DNA of 64,000 nt from Burkholderiales bacterium Ga0077544. GTDB taxonomy: Bacteria; Pseudomonadota; Gammaproteobacteria; Burkholderiales; Burkholderiaceae_D. Where the stretch lies: NCBI GenBank assembly GCA_001464355.1, contig LNEU01000023.1, positions 124,001-188,000 on the forward strand, given 5' to 3'. The notes beneath the pieces were generated by a model. It searched no databases. It had not been told where the DNA came from and worked only from the letters and a program-made list of their open reading frames with translations. Below are positions 1-9,664 of this stretch, one piece after another; position 1 is the first letter of the stretch, and every line of letters starts with the position of its first letter. The translations under genes were made by a program, and so were the position numbers.

Positions 1-746
1 AAACGTCCGGCACCAATCACCAGAATTTTGTCGGCGCCCAAATGGATGGCAGGTGAAATCGGCGCCATCTGCCGCATCGAACCGTCACCAAAATATTCAC
101 GACGACCTTCGCAGTAAATCGGAGTTGCAGGAAAAATCAGGGGTATCGCTGACGAGGCCAGCAAATGCTCGACACCGATCTGACTGCGAACCGCTACGCG
201 CTGTGTGCGCACCCACGGTTTTATATCAACCTCACTTTGATAAAACGTGATGTGCTTGCCCGCAGTATAGGAGGAAGCAGTCACTGCCAACGCATGTAAT
301 TTTCCATCCAGCAGCGCTGCATCCAGCCGCGGCAGATTCAGCATGCGATTGAGCAGACTGACAAGCGGTGTATTGTCGAGCAAAGAGTTGGGAGGATTGG
401 CTTTCCATTGACGCATCAGCCAGCCAAAGGATAGCAGCGACAACCATCTTGCTCCTGAGCGCAACACCCCCAGCGAATCAGCCCGATACACTTGCTCGGC
501 AGTGAAATGCTGCCAAACGTTGACGACCTTGTTCAGCCCGGCAGTAAAGTCGTCGGCGTGACAGGCCAAGGCAGTCGCATTGATCGCGCCGGCGGATGTA
601 CCGCAAATGATGTCGTACGGATTACGCTCGGGTGCCCAGCCTGTACCGTTCAATATCTCGGATACGGCTTGCAGCACACCAACCTGATAGGCAGCCCTGG
701 CGCCACCTCCCGTCAGTACCAGTCCGATTTTCTTTTGATTTTGCAT
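1..746 (-). CDS. Patatin-like phospholipase (3' end cut by window edge)
   Basis: The reading frame starts at an ATG at 744-746 and runs open to base 1, so about 248 residues are visible and the C terminus is missing. The oxyanion-hole motif GGGARAA is at residues 13-19, the nucleophile elbow GTSAG at 49-53 (Ser51), and a FGDGS segment near residue 220 supplies the Asp of the Ser-Asp dyad. There is no signal peptide, so the protein is probably cytoplasmic or membrane-associated. The family hydrolyses acyl esters of phospholipids; the substrate here cannot be told. It is transcribed on the same strand as the genes upstream but separated from ggt by about 150 bases, so it probably has its own promoter. 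Confidence 0.9.
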   Translation of the reverse strand, partial: MQNQKKIGLVLTGGGARAAYQVGVLQAVSEILNGTGWAPERNPYDIICGTSAGAINATALACHADDFTAGLNKVVNVWQHFTAEQVYRADSLGVLRSGARWLSLLSFGWLMRQWKANPPNSLLDNTPLVSLLNRMLNLPRLDAALLDGKLHALAVTASSYTAGKHITFYQSEVDIKPWVRTQRVAVRSQIGVEHLLASSAIPLIFPATPIYCEGRREYFGDGSMRQMAPISPAIHLGADKILVIGAGR

Positions 747-803
747 AGAAACCAATTATTAAGGCGTTTGATGTTTCGGGCAAGTATCAACGTAGTTGTT
801 ATC

Positions 804-827
804 GGTATCGATCATAGTGGTATCGAT
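804..827. repeat. Short direct repeat GGTATCGAT x2
   Basis: Two identical 9-base copies (804-812 and 819-827) begin 15 bases apart in the 147-base gap upstream of the patatin gene. The placement suits a regulator binding site, but nothing else supports that and chance is possible. Confidence 0.3.
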
Positions 828-893
828 AAACTGCCTCTGTGATTGCCGCCTTTGCGATGTGGATTTTGTATGAACTGATGGTGAAGTACTAGC

Positions 894-2684
894 TCAATCT
901 CCTTTTGCAATTCCTTCACGCCGTGGATCTGCCGCACCAAACCAGGTTTCTTTGCCATGCACGGACAAACGCATAATGCCGTGCAAACCCGAAGTTTGTT
1001 CGATGATCTGCAACGTATGGCCTTTGGCTTTCAATTGCGCGATCAAGGTATCCGGCACTCGCCCTTGTTCCAGTTCAGTCGGGCCATTGCGGCTACCGAT
1101 ATTCGGCAGATTGATCGCCTGCTGCACATTGAGACCCCAATCCATTACGCCTATCAACGTCTTGCTGACATAGTTGATGATGGCAGAGCCGCCGGGAGAA
1201 CCTAACGACAACATCATTTTCTTCGACTCTTTTTCAAACACCAGCGTGGGAGACATTGAACTGCGCGGACGTTTGCCGGCTTGTACTCGATTAGCAATCG
1301 GACCGTCGGCATCCACCGCTTCAGCTGAAAAATCCGTCAGCTCATTATTCAGTAGAAAACCATTGACCATCTGACGCGAACCAAAACCGTTTTCTATCGT
1401 AGTCGTCATCGCCAGTGCATGGCCGCTGCCATCGACTATGGAAATATGCGAAGTCGACGGAAGTTCTGGCGAGGTATCCGTGCCCCATGCCAGCTGCTGC
1501 TGGAAAGGCAGGCCGGCACGCGCATGGCCCATTGATTTATCGCCTATCAATGCAGCGCGCTGCGCCAGATACTTTTTATCCAGCAGCGCACCTACGCCGT
1601 CCTTCGGCAGCGGAACAAAATCTGGATCAGCAATATAGCGATTGCGATCCGCATATGCCAAGCGCCCTGCCTCGGTAAACAGATGTACGGCATCCGCATT
1701 CAACACACCATCGACTGGTGCGAGTGCCTGCATATTTTTTGTTTCCAATATGCCGAGCATCTGAGCAATCGCAATACCGCCCGATGAAGGAGGCGGCATA
1801 CCGCATACCGTCCATGCACGGTAGTCGCTACAAATCGCTGTGCGCTTTTTTGCCTGATAGGTGGCGAGATCCTGTACTGTCAAACGACCTGGATTAGTCG
1901 GGTGTTGCGTCACCTTGCGTGCAATGTCTTGCGCGATTTTTCCTGTGTAAAAAGCATCGGCGCCTTCTGTCGCAATTTTTTGCAGGGTTACAGCCAATTC
2001 CGGATTTTTTAACAGGTAACCTACCGGTCGTGACTTGCCCTGCGCATCATAAAAATACGCGGCTGCTACCGGATCGGTTTTCAAATAGGTTTCTGATTCC
2101 AGCAAAATCGCCAGCCGTGGGCTGACGGAAAATCCATCATGCGCAAGTCGTATCGCCGGTTCAAACAAGGCATGCCAAGGCAACTTGCCGTATTGCTTGT
2201 GCGCCAATTCCAGCATGCGCAACACACCGGGCACGCCTACCGAACGTCCGCCAACTACCGCTTCATGAAAAGGCATCGCCTTGCCATCGGGCTTTAGAAA
2301 TAATTTTTCATCGGCGCTCGCCGGAGCCGTTTCGCGACCGTCGAATGCGTCGATCTTTTCACCATCGAAATACAACATGAACGCACCACCACCTATGCCA
2401 GACGATTGCGGTTCAACCAGACCCAATACCATTTGCGTTGCAATCGCTGCATCCAGTGCCGAACCACCCGCCTTTAACATCTGATAGCCAGCATCGACCG
2501 CCAGCGGATTCGCTGCGGCCACCATGAAGCGATGCGCGATCCAGCCACTCTTTTCGGTGTAGCCACTGCTGCCTTCCGGTTCGATAGGAACAGGCTTGCT
2601 GCTGATAGGCACACTACTGCAACCCGCGAGAAAGCTTGTGAACAGGAGAGCGGGAAGAGAGACGAGAAACGGTGATTTAATCAT
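894..2684 (-). CDS. ggt: Gamma-glutamyltransferase, lipoprotein form
   Basis: Gamma-glutamyl hydrolase/transferase acting on glutathione and related gamma-glutamyl compounds outside the cytoplasm. The protein has 596 residues from the ATG at 2682-2684. I prefer this start to an in-frame one 36 codons upstream because it opens directly into a lipoprotein signal (FLAGC, Cys22). The catalytic Thr is Thr411 in the TSHIS motif, where the precursor cleaves itself into large and small subunits. The conserved GIGGGAF segment near residue 97 and the small-subunit glycine-rich stretch (GSPGGSA) are also present. Many family members are soluble periplasmic enzymes; the lipobox suggests this one is anchored to a membrane. 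No operon partner is evident. Confidence 0.93.
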   Translation of the reverse strand: MIKSPFLVSLPALLFTSFLAGCSSVPISSKPVPIEPEGSSGYTEKSGWIAHRFMVAAANPLAVDAGYQMLKAGGSALDAAIATQMVLGLVEPQSSGIGGGAFMLYFDGEKIDAFDGRETAPASADEKLFLKPDGKAMPFHEAVVGGRSVGVPGVLRMLELAHKQYGKLPWHALFEPAIRLAHDGFSVSPRLAILLESETYLKTDPVAAAYFYDAQGKSRPVGYLLKNPELAVTLQKIATEGADAFYTGKIAQDIARKVTQHPTNPGRLTVQDLATYQAKKRTAICSDYRAWTVCGMPPPSSGGIAIAQMLGILETKNMQALAPVDGVLNADAVHLFTEAGRLAYADRNRYIADPDFVPLPKDGVGALLDKKYLAQRAALIGDKSMGHARAGLPFQQQLAWGTDTSPELPSTSHISIVDGSGHALAMTTTIENGFGSRQMVNGFLLNNELTDFSAEAVDADGPIANRVQAGKRPRSSMSPTLVFEKESKKMMLSLGSPGGSAIINYVSKTLIGVMDWGLNVQQAINLPNIGSRNGPTELEQGRVPDTLIAQLKAKGHTLQIIEQTSGLHGIMRLSVHGKETWFGAADPRREGIAKGD

Positions 2685-2806
2685 GCAGGATTCCATCTGT
2701 GAAAAACAAGTGCAAGCCAACTCAGTGTAAACCGCTTGCGATCTGCTGTCGCGCTGCAATGCGCATCTCGGCAAACAGGCAATGAATAGCAAGTGCAGTG
2801 TTCAAT

Positions 2807-2830
2807 AAAAAAGGCAGCCATAGCTGCCTT
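2807..2830 (-). terminator. Rho-independent terminator after hppA
   Basis: Perfect 8-bp stem AAGGCAGC/GCTGCCTT with a 4-base loop, followed on the minus strand by six T residues. It lies about 20 bases past the hppA stop codon and separates hppA from ggt. Confidence 0.85.
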
Positions 2831-2850
2831 CATTTTCATGACTAGTCGCA

Positions 2851-4995
2851 CTAAGGTTTGCCAGGTACCGGCATGACCAGTTTTGGTACAACAATCGTCG
2901 TCGCTGGTTGTACGATGGTTACCTCCGTCACACTTACCGGCTGCGCAACAACCTGCAAACCGGTCGCTGGCAACAAGGGAACGATCAGCAAGGCCACGAT
3001 GTTGATGATCTTGATCAATGGATTCACAGCCGGACCTGCAGTGTCCTTGTAAGGATCGCCGACGGTATCACCGGTTACCGCCGCCTTGTGCGCTTCAGAA
3101 CCTTTGCCGCCGTGATGGCCATCTTCAATGTATTTTTTTGCGTTGTCCCAGGCACCACCGCCAGTCGTCATCGAGATCGCTACAAAGATACCGGTCACGA
3201 TTGCGCCCATCAGCAAACCACCCAACGCTGCAGGCCCGAGTATCATTCCGACCAGGATCGGTATCACGACGGGCAGCAAGGATGGGATGATCATTTCCTT
3301 GATCGCGGCAGTGGTGAGCATATCGACCGCCTTGTCGTACTCCGGCTTGCCTGTGCCGTCCATGATGCCTTTGATGTCGCGGAACTGACGTCGCACTTCC
3401 AGCACCACGGCCCCCGCTGCACGCCCCACCGCCTCCATCGCCATCGCACCGAACAGATAGGGAATCAAGCCGCCGATGAAGAGACCAACAATCACCAATG
3501 GATTCGATAGATCGAAGGTAGTACTTTTACCGACTGAATCCAGCGCATGCGTGTAATCGGCAAACAACACCAGCGCAGCCAAACCGGCTGAGCCAATCGC
3601 ATAACCTTTGGTCACTGCCTTGGTCGTATTACCAACCGCGTCGAGTGGATCGGTAATCGCGCGCACCGATTCCGGCATACCGGACATTTCTGCAATACCG
3701 CCGGCGTTATCGGTAATCGGACCATACGCATCCAGCGCGACGATGATGCCGGCCATCGACAACATCGACGTCGCTGCAATCGCAATACCGTATAAACCAC
3801 CCAGCCAATACGAAGCGAGAATCGCGCCGCAAACCGACACCACCGGCCATGCGGTAGAACGCATAGATACACCAAGACCGGCAATGATGTTGGTCCCGTG
3901 ACCAGTGGTCGACGCCTGTGCTACATGCTGCACTGGTTTGAAATCGGTGCCGGTGTAATACTCGGTGATGTAGACCATCAAACCAGTCAGCACGATACCG
4001 ACTATGGCAGAACCCATCATCGCAACACGCAATTCAGGCGGCATCACGGTCCATGTCACGATAGCAAAACCGATCAAAGACAAAATCGCCGCCCACCATA
4101 AACCAGTGTACAAAGCCGACATGATTTTTTTGCCCGGCTTGGCCTTCACCATGTTGCAACCAACGATTGACGCAAGTATCGATACGCCGCCCAGTAACAA
4201 GGGATAGATTGCAGCTTGCAGTTCCATACCCTTCAACATTAGCGAGCCGAGCAACATTGTCGCTATCAAAGTGACGACATAAGTCTCAAACAAATCCGCG
4301 GCCATGCCGGCGCAATCGCCAACGTTGTCGCCTACGTTATCAGCGATCACAGCGGGATTACGTGGATCATCTTCTGGAATGCCCGCCTCAACTTTACCGA
4401 CCAGATCAGCACCGACGTCCGCACCTTTGGTGAATATACCGCCACCCAATCGCGCGAAAATCGAAATCAGCGATGCGCCAAACGCGAGGCCAATCATCGG
4501 AGTGATTGCATCGTGCAAGGTCGCCGCATTACCGGCGGCGTAAGTAATCAGGTAGACGTAAAAAAGCGTCACGCCGAGCAAACCCAATCCTACTACCAGC
4601 ATGCCGGTAATCGCACCGCCCTTGAATGCGACATCCAGTGCCTCATTCATCCCCTTGGTTGCAGCCTGCGCGGTACGTACATTGGCGCGCACCGATACAT
4701 TCATGCCGATAAAACCGCAGGCACCCGACAAGACTGCACCGACCAGAAATCCGATCGCAGTTTTCAAACCGAGTCCGGGCACAAATGCAATGATAAGGAA
4801 CAGCACAACACCGACGATCGCAATCGTGCGGTACTGTCGCGCCAGATAGGCGGCTGCACCTTGTTGAATCGCGCTGGCGATTTCCTGCATGAGGGGATTG
4901 CCTGCATCCTGCTTCAGGATCCAGCTACGTGAGATCAAACCATAGATGACGGCGATGACGCCGCATGCAATGGCGAACCAGATGCTTGATGCCAT
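2851..4995 (-). CDS. hppA: Membrane-bound proton-pumping pyrophosphatase, K+-independent type
   Basis: Couples hydrolysis of pyrophosphate to proton export across the inner membrane. It has 714 residues and about 15-16 hydrophobic segments, the family's usual size. The substrate motif D193-x7-K201-x-E203 is intact and is followed by the acidic DNVGDNVGD segment (219-227). In the K+-dependence segment G455-NTTKAVTKG the sequence has Lys459 and Thr462, the combination found in K+-independent H+ pumps (K+-dependent enzymes have Ala at the first site). The gene stands alone, with its own terminator and about 280 upstream bases. The unusual C terminus adds a Val/Pro-rich tail ([19 protein letters not shown]) beyond the last membrane segment. 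Confidence 0.96.
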   Translation of the reverse strand: MASSIWFAIACGVIAVIYGLISRSWILKQDAGNPLMQEIASAIQQGAAAYLARQYRTIAIVGVVLFLIIAFVPGLGLKTAIGFLVGAVLSGACGFIGMNVSVRANVRTAQAATKGMNEALDVAFKGGAITGMLVVGLGLLGVTLFYVYLITYAAGNAATLHDAITPMIGLAFGASLISIFARLGGGIFTKGADVGADLVGKVEAGIPEDDPRNPAVIADNVGDNVGDCAGMAADLFETYVVTLIATMLLGSLMLKGMELQAAIYPLLLGGVSILASIVGCNMVKAKPGKKIMSALYTGLWWAAILSLIGFAIVTWTVMPPELRVAMMGSAIVGIVLTGLMVYITEYYTGTDFKPVQHVAQASTTGHGTNIIAGLGVSMRSTAWPVVSVCGAILASYWLGGLYGIAIAATSMLSMAGIIVALDAYGPITDNAGGIAEMSGMPESVRAITDPLDAVGNTTKAVTKGYAIGSAGLAALVLFADYTHALDSVGKSTTFDLSNPLVIVGLFIGGLIPYLFGAMAMEAVGRAAGAVVLEVRRQFRDIKGIMDGTGKPEYDKAVDMLTTAAIKEMIIPSLLPVVIPILVGMILGPAALGGLLMGAIVTGIFVAISMTTGGGAWDNAKKYIEDGHHGGKGSEAHKAAVTGDTVGDPYKDTAGPAVNPLIKIINIVALLIVPLLPATGLQVVAQPVSVTEVTIVQPATTIVVPKLVMPVPGKP

Positions 4996-5131
4996 ATCGA
5001 CTCCTCCAATTTTTTTAACGACTTAGTTAACCACTACGACATTACGACAGACATAAAAAATGTCTTACGAACTGCGTACTGCAAAACTTTCCGTCGCCCT
5101 TTTTATTTTTTGGATGCCAGGGCTGGCTGAG

Positions 5132-5163
5132 TCTGATGCTTATTCTGATGCTTATTCTGATGC
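5132..5163. repeat. 12-bp tandem repeat, about 2.7 copies
   Basis: TCTGATGCTTAT occurs at 5132-5143 and 5144-5155, followed by a partial copy at 5156-5163, in the region upstream of hppA. It may be a slippage product; no function is evident. Confidence 0.6.
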
Positions 5164-5250
5164 AGTCGTCAATATGCCTTCATGCTATAGCGATACGAGA
5201 GCAAGAACAAGTGCTGCAAAACTAGTGCAAATGCGCATTGCATAAATATG

Positions 5251-5277
5251 AAAAAGCGGACACATGGTCCGCTTTTT

Positions 5278-5278
<1 letters not shown>
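5251..5278 (-). terminator. Terminator of the exbB-adk operon
   Basis: Stem AAAAAGCGGAC/GTCCGCTTTTTT with a 5-base loop, abutting the adk stop codon. A and T runs flank the stem on both strands, so it could work in both directions. It ends the minus-strand operon. Confidence 0.85.
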
Positions 5279-5943
<665 letters not shown>

Positions 5944-6100
5944 CTAAAACGAGTTTTGAATTCTATTACCGAAGGGCGCAAAAGCGGCACCGGGGATAGT
6001 CTTGATCTACAGATATAAGCTATGAACTTTGCACGAAACTTACCACAAAATTACATTAAATCGATGTTTTGCCTGTGCTGCGTCGCAACACAAGCTGCCA

Positions 6101-6853
6101 TCATTGACCAAAATAACGGCGTACGCGCTCCAAATCTTCAGGCGTATCCACACCCGCGGCGGGCGCATGCGGCGTCACGTGTACCGCAATCGGCACGCCA
6201 TGCCACAACACGCGTAGTTGCTCCAGCGCTTCGACTTGCTCCAGTGGAGAAACAGCCAATTGCGAATACTCTTGCAAAAAATCATTGCGATACGCATACA
6301 AACCAATATGCCGTAACGGCGCATATGCAGACGGCATCACATCCCTACTCTGCGCAAATCCATCGCGATGCCATGGAATCGTCGCACGCGAAAAATAAAG
6401 TGCACGCCCAGATTTATCCAGCACCACTTTCACCACATTCGGATTGAATGCGTCCGTCATCTCATCGATTGCATGTGCGGCTGTCGCCATCGGCACATCA
6501 TGCGCGATCAAACGTGCCGTCGCAGCAATCAGCGATGGATCAATCAACGGTTCATCGCCCTGTACATTGACCACCACCGTATCCGCCGACAAACCTAATG
6601 CGGCGGCCACTTCCGCGATGCGATCAGTGCCGGACGGATGATCGGCACGTGTCATTTGCACCGCAATATTATTTTGCGTACACGCAGAAAAAATATCCAC
6701 GTGATCAGTCGCAACGATGACTTGTGCCGCGCCGGATTGCATCGCGCGTTCAGCGACGCGCACGATCATCGGCTTGCCGCCGAGATCAGCCAACGGTTTA
6801 TTCGGTAACCGGGTGGAAGCGAGACGGGCAGGAATAATGACGGTAAAGGGCAT
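6101..6853 (-). CDS. kdsB: 3-deoxy-manno-octulosonate cytidylyltransferase (CMP-Kdo synthetase)
   Basis: Activates Kdo with CTP to CMP-Kdo, the donor for the inner core of lipopolysaccharide. The protein has 250 residues, typical for the family. The N-terminal nucleotide-binding signature [15 protein letters not shown] is at residues 6-20, followed by ATDHVDI and [10 protein letters not shown], which hold the conserved catalytic acidic residues. It sits 29 bases after the small Trm112-like gene and two genes after lpxK, in keeping with joint control of lipid A and Kdo supply. Confidence 0.97.
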   Translation of the reverse strand: MPFTVIIPARLASTRLPNKPLADLGGKPMIVRVAERAMQSGAAQVIVATDHVDIFSACTQNNIAVQMTRADHPSGTDRIAEVAAALGLSADTVVVNVQGDEPLIDPSLIAATARLIAHDVPMATAAHAIDEMTDAFNPNVVKVVLDKSGRALYFSRATIPWHRDGFAQSRDVMPSAYAPLRHIGLYAYRNDFLQEYSQLAVSPLEQVEALEQLRVLWHGVPIAVHVTPHAPAAGVDTPEDLERVRRYFGQ

Positions 6854-6882
6854 CAGCGGATTCCGGAAAAGCGCAGCCGGCC

Positions 6883-7065
6883 TTAGCCAGCAGAAGGCGT
6901 AGCTTGCAAATCGCGTGCCTGGTCAGCCCACATGATAGGGATGCCATCGCGTATCGGATACGCGAGTTTGTCGGCGTTGCAAATCAGTTCTTGCGCTTTT
7001 TTGTCGTGCTGCAGCGGCCCTTTGCAAATCGGGCAAACCAGAATATCAAGCAGGCGAGTGTCCAC
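6883..7065 (-). CDS. Trm112/YcaR-family small zinc-ribbon-like protein
   Basis: A 60-residue protein beginning [18 protein letters not shown] when read from a GTG at 7063-7065. I chose GTG because GGAGAAACTCC places a ribosome site just ahead and because family members start at exactly this point; the upstream TTG adds residues unknown in the family. It has only the first CPxC pair, as in many proteobacterial members, and the C-terminal [11 protein letters not shown] motif. Relatives (Trm112 in archaea and eukaryotes) activate methyltransferases; the bacterial role is not established. It overlaps the end of lpxK by 20 bases. Confidence 0.92.
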   Translation of the reverse strand: MDTRLLDILVCPICKGPLQHDKKAQELICNADKLAYPIRDGIPIMWADQARDLQATPSAG

Positions 7066-8107
7066 GGAGTTTCTCCACAATTCTTTTGGCGAACGGGCTA
7101 TCCAGATGCGCCGTTACGGGTACGACCCAGATACGCGGGTCGTTTCTTATTGCATTATTTTGCCTACATTTTACTGCATCCTTTTCCGTGATCAGAATCA
7201 CGTCTGCAGCAGCATCGGCAAATGGATTATCCAGGTAATCGTAGTGGTCAGGCAAAGGCATCTCATCGAACTGCAATCCCGCGTCACTCAACTGTGTGAA
7301 AAATCGCTTCGGATTGCCTATCCCGGCTGCCGCCAAAATGCGCGCCGGCGAAAACCCGGTAGTGGTGGCAGAAAACGACCGCAAGGCACGTGACAAGGCG
7401 TGACCTTCTTCGGTGCTGGACGAGGCCAATGGCTCAGCCATTACCCCCGACAAATGCATCTGAAAAACCTCATCCTGCATAGGCGTTTTTTCGGCGGAAC
7501 CGTTCAAAACAGTGAAGTCGCGGCGACGTGAAGCCGGTTCGCGCAATGGTCCTGCCGGTAACAACCAGCCATTGCCGACGCCGCGCGCATCAAACAAAAC
7601 GATCTCGATATCGCGCGCCAGACGGTAATGTTGCAAACCATCGTCGGAAACGATCACATTGACTTGCGGATGCGCAGCCAGCAAGGCAGTCGCCGCAGCA
7701 ATGCGGTCACATCCCACCACCACCGGACATTGCGCACGATATACAATCAATAAAGGTTCGTCGCCTACATCTTTTGCGAGCGAAGACGCGAGCACTTCCT
7801 GCGGTACTGAATTTTTGCCGCCGTATCCACGTGAAATCACACCCGGCGTATAGCCAGACTGCTGCAAAGTTTGCACCAGCCAGATCGTCAAAGGTGTTTT
7901 ACCGGTGCCGCCCACGAAAATATTGCCGACCACAATCACCGGCACAGGAACGCGTTGCTGCTTGGATAAACCCACGCTATACGACCAGCGACGCAAGCCG
8001 GCCAATGCGCCAAACAGCCAGGACAATGGCAACAGCATGCGCGCAGACCAGCCGCGGTGCGTCCATGTTCGCGTCAGAAAATCTTCTAGAGAGGAACGTT
8101 CAGCCAA
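7046..8107 (-). CDS. lpxK: Tetraacyldisaccharide 4'-kinase
   Basis: Phosphorylates the 4' position of the lipid A disaccharide at the inner membrane face. A TTG at 8105-8107 gives 353 residues and is preceded by GGAAG at good spacing. A GTG at 8156-8158 would add 17 residues that do not resemble the family, so the start is not certain. The P-loop-like GGTGKTP sits in [19 protein letters not shown], followed by SRGYGG and a DDGLQH segment, all family hallmarks. A hydrophobic stretch ([14 protein letters not shown]) near the N terminus fits membrane association. It lies between exbD and the Trm112-like gene. Confidence 0.95.
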   Translation of the reverse strand: MAERSSLEDFLTRTWTHRGWSARMLLPLSWLFGALAGLRRWSYSVGLSKQQRVPVPVIVVGNIFVGGTGKTPLTIWLVQTLQQSGYTPGVISRGYGGKNSVPQEVLASSLAKDVGDEPLLIVYRAQCPVVVGCDRIAAATALLAAHPQVNVIVSDDGLQHYRLARDIEIVLFDARGVGNGWLLPAGPLREPASRRRDFTVLNGSAEKTPMQDEVFQMHLSGVMAEPLASSSTEEGHALSRALRSFSATTTGFSPARILAAAGIGNPKRFFTQLSDAGLQFDEMPLPDHYDYLDNPFADAAADVILITEKDAVKCRQNNAIRNDPRIWVVPVTAHLDSPFAKRIVEKLRGHSPA

Positions 8108-8210
8108 GAGCCAGCTTCCGTGTATGAAAGTAGTTGGAAAGACGCGGCCATCAAACACCGCGTCTAAACGAGAGAACTTACTTGATATGAAATTTTATTT
8201 GGAATAAAAC

Positions 8211-8645
8211 TTATTTCTTACCGCTGGTTTGTGCCGCGAATGTAACCTTGGAATAACCAGCAATACGTGCCGCTTCCAATACATTGATCACGGTTTGATG
8301 CGTAGCGGTCGCTTCGGCCGCAATGATGACGACAGGATCAACATTGGTTTTGCCGGATGCCGCTGCAGCGGCAGTCAATTCGGCAGCCAATGCTTCCGGG
8401 TTTTGTACTGCGACCCGCGTGTTATTGATCGCGTAGCGACCTTGCGCATCAACGATGACATTGATTTCAAATGGTCGCTCCATCGCCTTTTCCGCATCGG
8501 CAGTCGGCAAGGTAATTTGCAGCGCGGTGAACTTGCTGTAGCTGGTCGAGACCATCAGAAAAATCAGGATCACCAACAACACGTCAATGAAGGCGATCAG
8601 ATTGATTTCGGGATCTTCGCGACCCTGCCCTTTGCGAAAATTCAT
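8211..8645 (-). CDS. exbD: ExbD/TolR-family energy transduction protein
   Basis: A 144-residue inner membrane protein with a short cytoplasmic start, one membrane segment (about residues 17-36, with the functional Asp in LIAFIDVLLVILIFLMV) and a periplasmic domain. It partners ExbB in using the proton gradient to power TonB or Tol-type envelope machines. It lies 28 bases after exbB and is followed by lpxK. No tonB gene is present in the window, so whether the pair serves TonB or another partner cannot be decided. Confidence 0.93.
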   Translation of the reverse strand: MNFRKGQGREDPEINLIAFIDVLLVILIFLMVSTSYSKFTALQITLPTADAEKAMERPFEINVIVDAQGRYAINNTRVAVQNPEALAAELTAAAAASGKTNVDPVVIIAAEATATHQTVINVLEAARIAGYSKVTFAAQTSGKK

Positions 8646-8673
8646 GAGGCGTTTCTTTCAGGTCGTTATTGGC

Positions 8674-9285
8674 TTACTTGCGTGCGCTGTGCACGATATC
8701 TACGAACTTAATCGCTTGCTGTTCCATGTCGATGATGAAGCTATCGACCAGCGCGCGGAAGTGACGATAAAACACCAGCGCTGGCATCGCAATCGCCAGA
8801 CCAAAGCCAGTGTTGTAGAGTGCAATTGAAATACCATGCGCCAATTGCGCAGGATTAGCACCGGTACCCGTTGCATTTTGCGAGCCGAAAATTTCAATCA
8901 TGCCAACCACGGTACCGAACAAACCCATCAGCGGCGCCAGCGTGGCTATCGTGCCCAGCGTTGTCAGGAAACGCTCTAGTTCGTGTGCCGTGCCGCGACC
9001 CGCTTCTTCGATCGATTCCTTCATCACTTCACGTGGTGCATCGACATTGCGCAAACCAGCAGCCAGTACACGTCCGAGTGGCGAATTCTGTTCCAGCGTC
9101 GTCACCACATTCGTATCGATTTTGCCGTTTTGATAAACCCGCACGACTTCATCCAGCAGCTTGGGCGGCAAAATACGCGCGCGACGCAAGTAGATCGAAC
9201 GTTCAATAATCAGGGTCAGTGCAATAACTGATGCGATCAGCAACAGCCAGATTGGCCAGCCTGCTGCTTGAATAATGGCGAGCAA
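8674..9285 (-). CDS. exbB: ExbB/TolQ/MotA-family proton channel protein
   Basis: A 203-residue inner membrane protein with three membrane segments: one near the N terminus (WPIWLLLIASVIALTLII), and two in the C-terminal half, separated from the first by a cytoplasmic loop. The conserved TLGTIATLAPLMGLFGTVVGM block is present. It forms the channel complex with ExbD. As the first gene of the operon, its promoter should be in the 380-base upstream region; I saw no convincing Fur box there. Confidence 0.93.
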   Translation of the reverse strand: MLAIIQAAGWPIWLLLIASVIALTLIIERSIYLRRARILPPKLLDEVVRVYQNGKIDTNVVTTLEQNSPLGRVLAAGLRNVDAPREVMKESIEEAGRGTAHELERFLTTLGTIATLAPLMGLFGTVVGMIEIFGSQNATGTGANPAQLAHGISIALYNTGFGLAIAMPALVFYRHFRALVDSFIIDMEQQAIKFVDIVHSARK

Positions 9286-9664
9286 AGTAAGCTCCTTCTC
9301 TGGTTCAATGATGATGGATGGAGAATGTAACGGTTTGGCGCAGGGAGAGCAAGTGATGCCTGTGTTCAGCTAGCAAGTCCCATCACTAGCTTTTATGCCA
9401 TGTTAACCGGCATCGGCACCGCTGCCGCAAAATCTTTCCACTGTATGTACGAGCAAGCATGCAGGTTGTACACACTTTCTGTGGATAACATTGTGCGCAA
9501 CTGTGTTGAAGTGAGCAAAGCGCTTGATTTCAAAGAAGATTTTTTCACTGCTTTAAAATGAGGCGTTGCGAATAAGCATACTCGGCTGACGTCTTTTTCT
9601 AACGAAGGCGGCCCCGTAGTTGTCTATAGCCGTCCTGCACCGGACTGGCCGATGCAGGACATGT
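9286..9664. other. Intergenic region between exbB and the AAA+ ATPase gene
   Basis: No credible reading frame on either strand. It must carry the exbB promoter. An 8-bp inverted repeat (GTCCTGCA 9632-9639, TGCAGGAC 9653-9660) lies just past the stop codon of the ATPase gene; it lacks a T run but may act as a transcript-end hairpin. A single exact DnaA-box sequence (TGTGGATAA, 9480-9488) is present without companions. Confidence 0.6.

Noticed and set aside
5060-5245. 61-residue frame upstream of hppA, spanning the 12-bp tandem repeat
   Set aside because: No ribosome site and a product partly made of the repeat; the region is needed as the hppA promoter.
9480-9488. Exact DnaA-box sequence TGTGGATAA
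   Set aside because: A single copy with no AT-rich repeats, no dnaA/dnaN genes and no further boxes nearby; not an origin.
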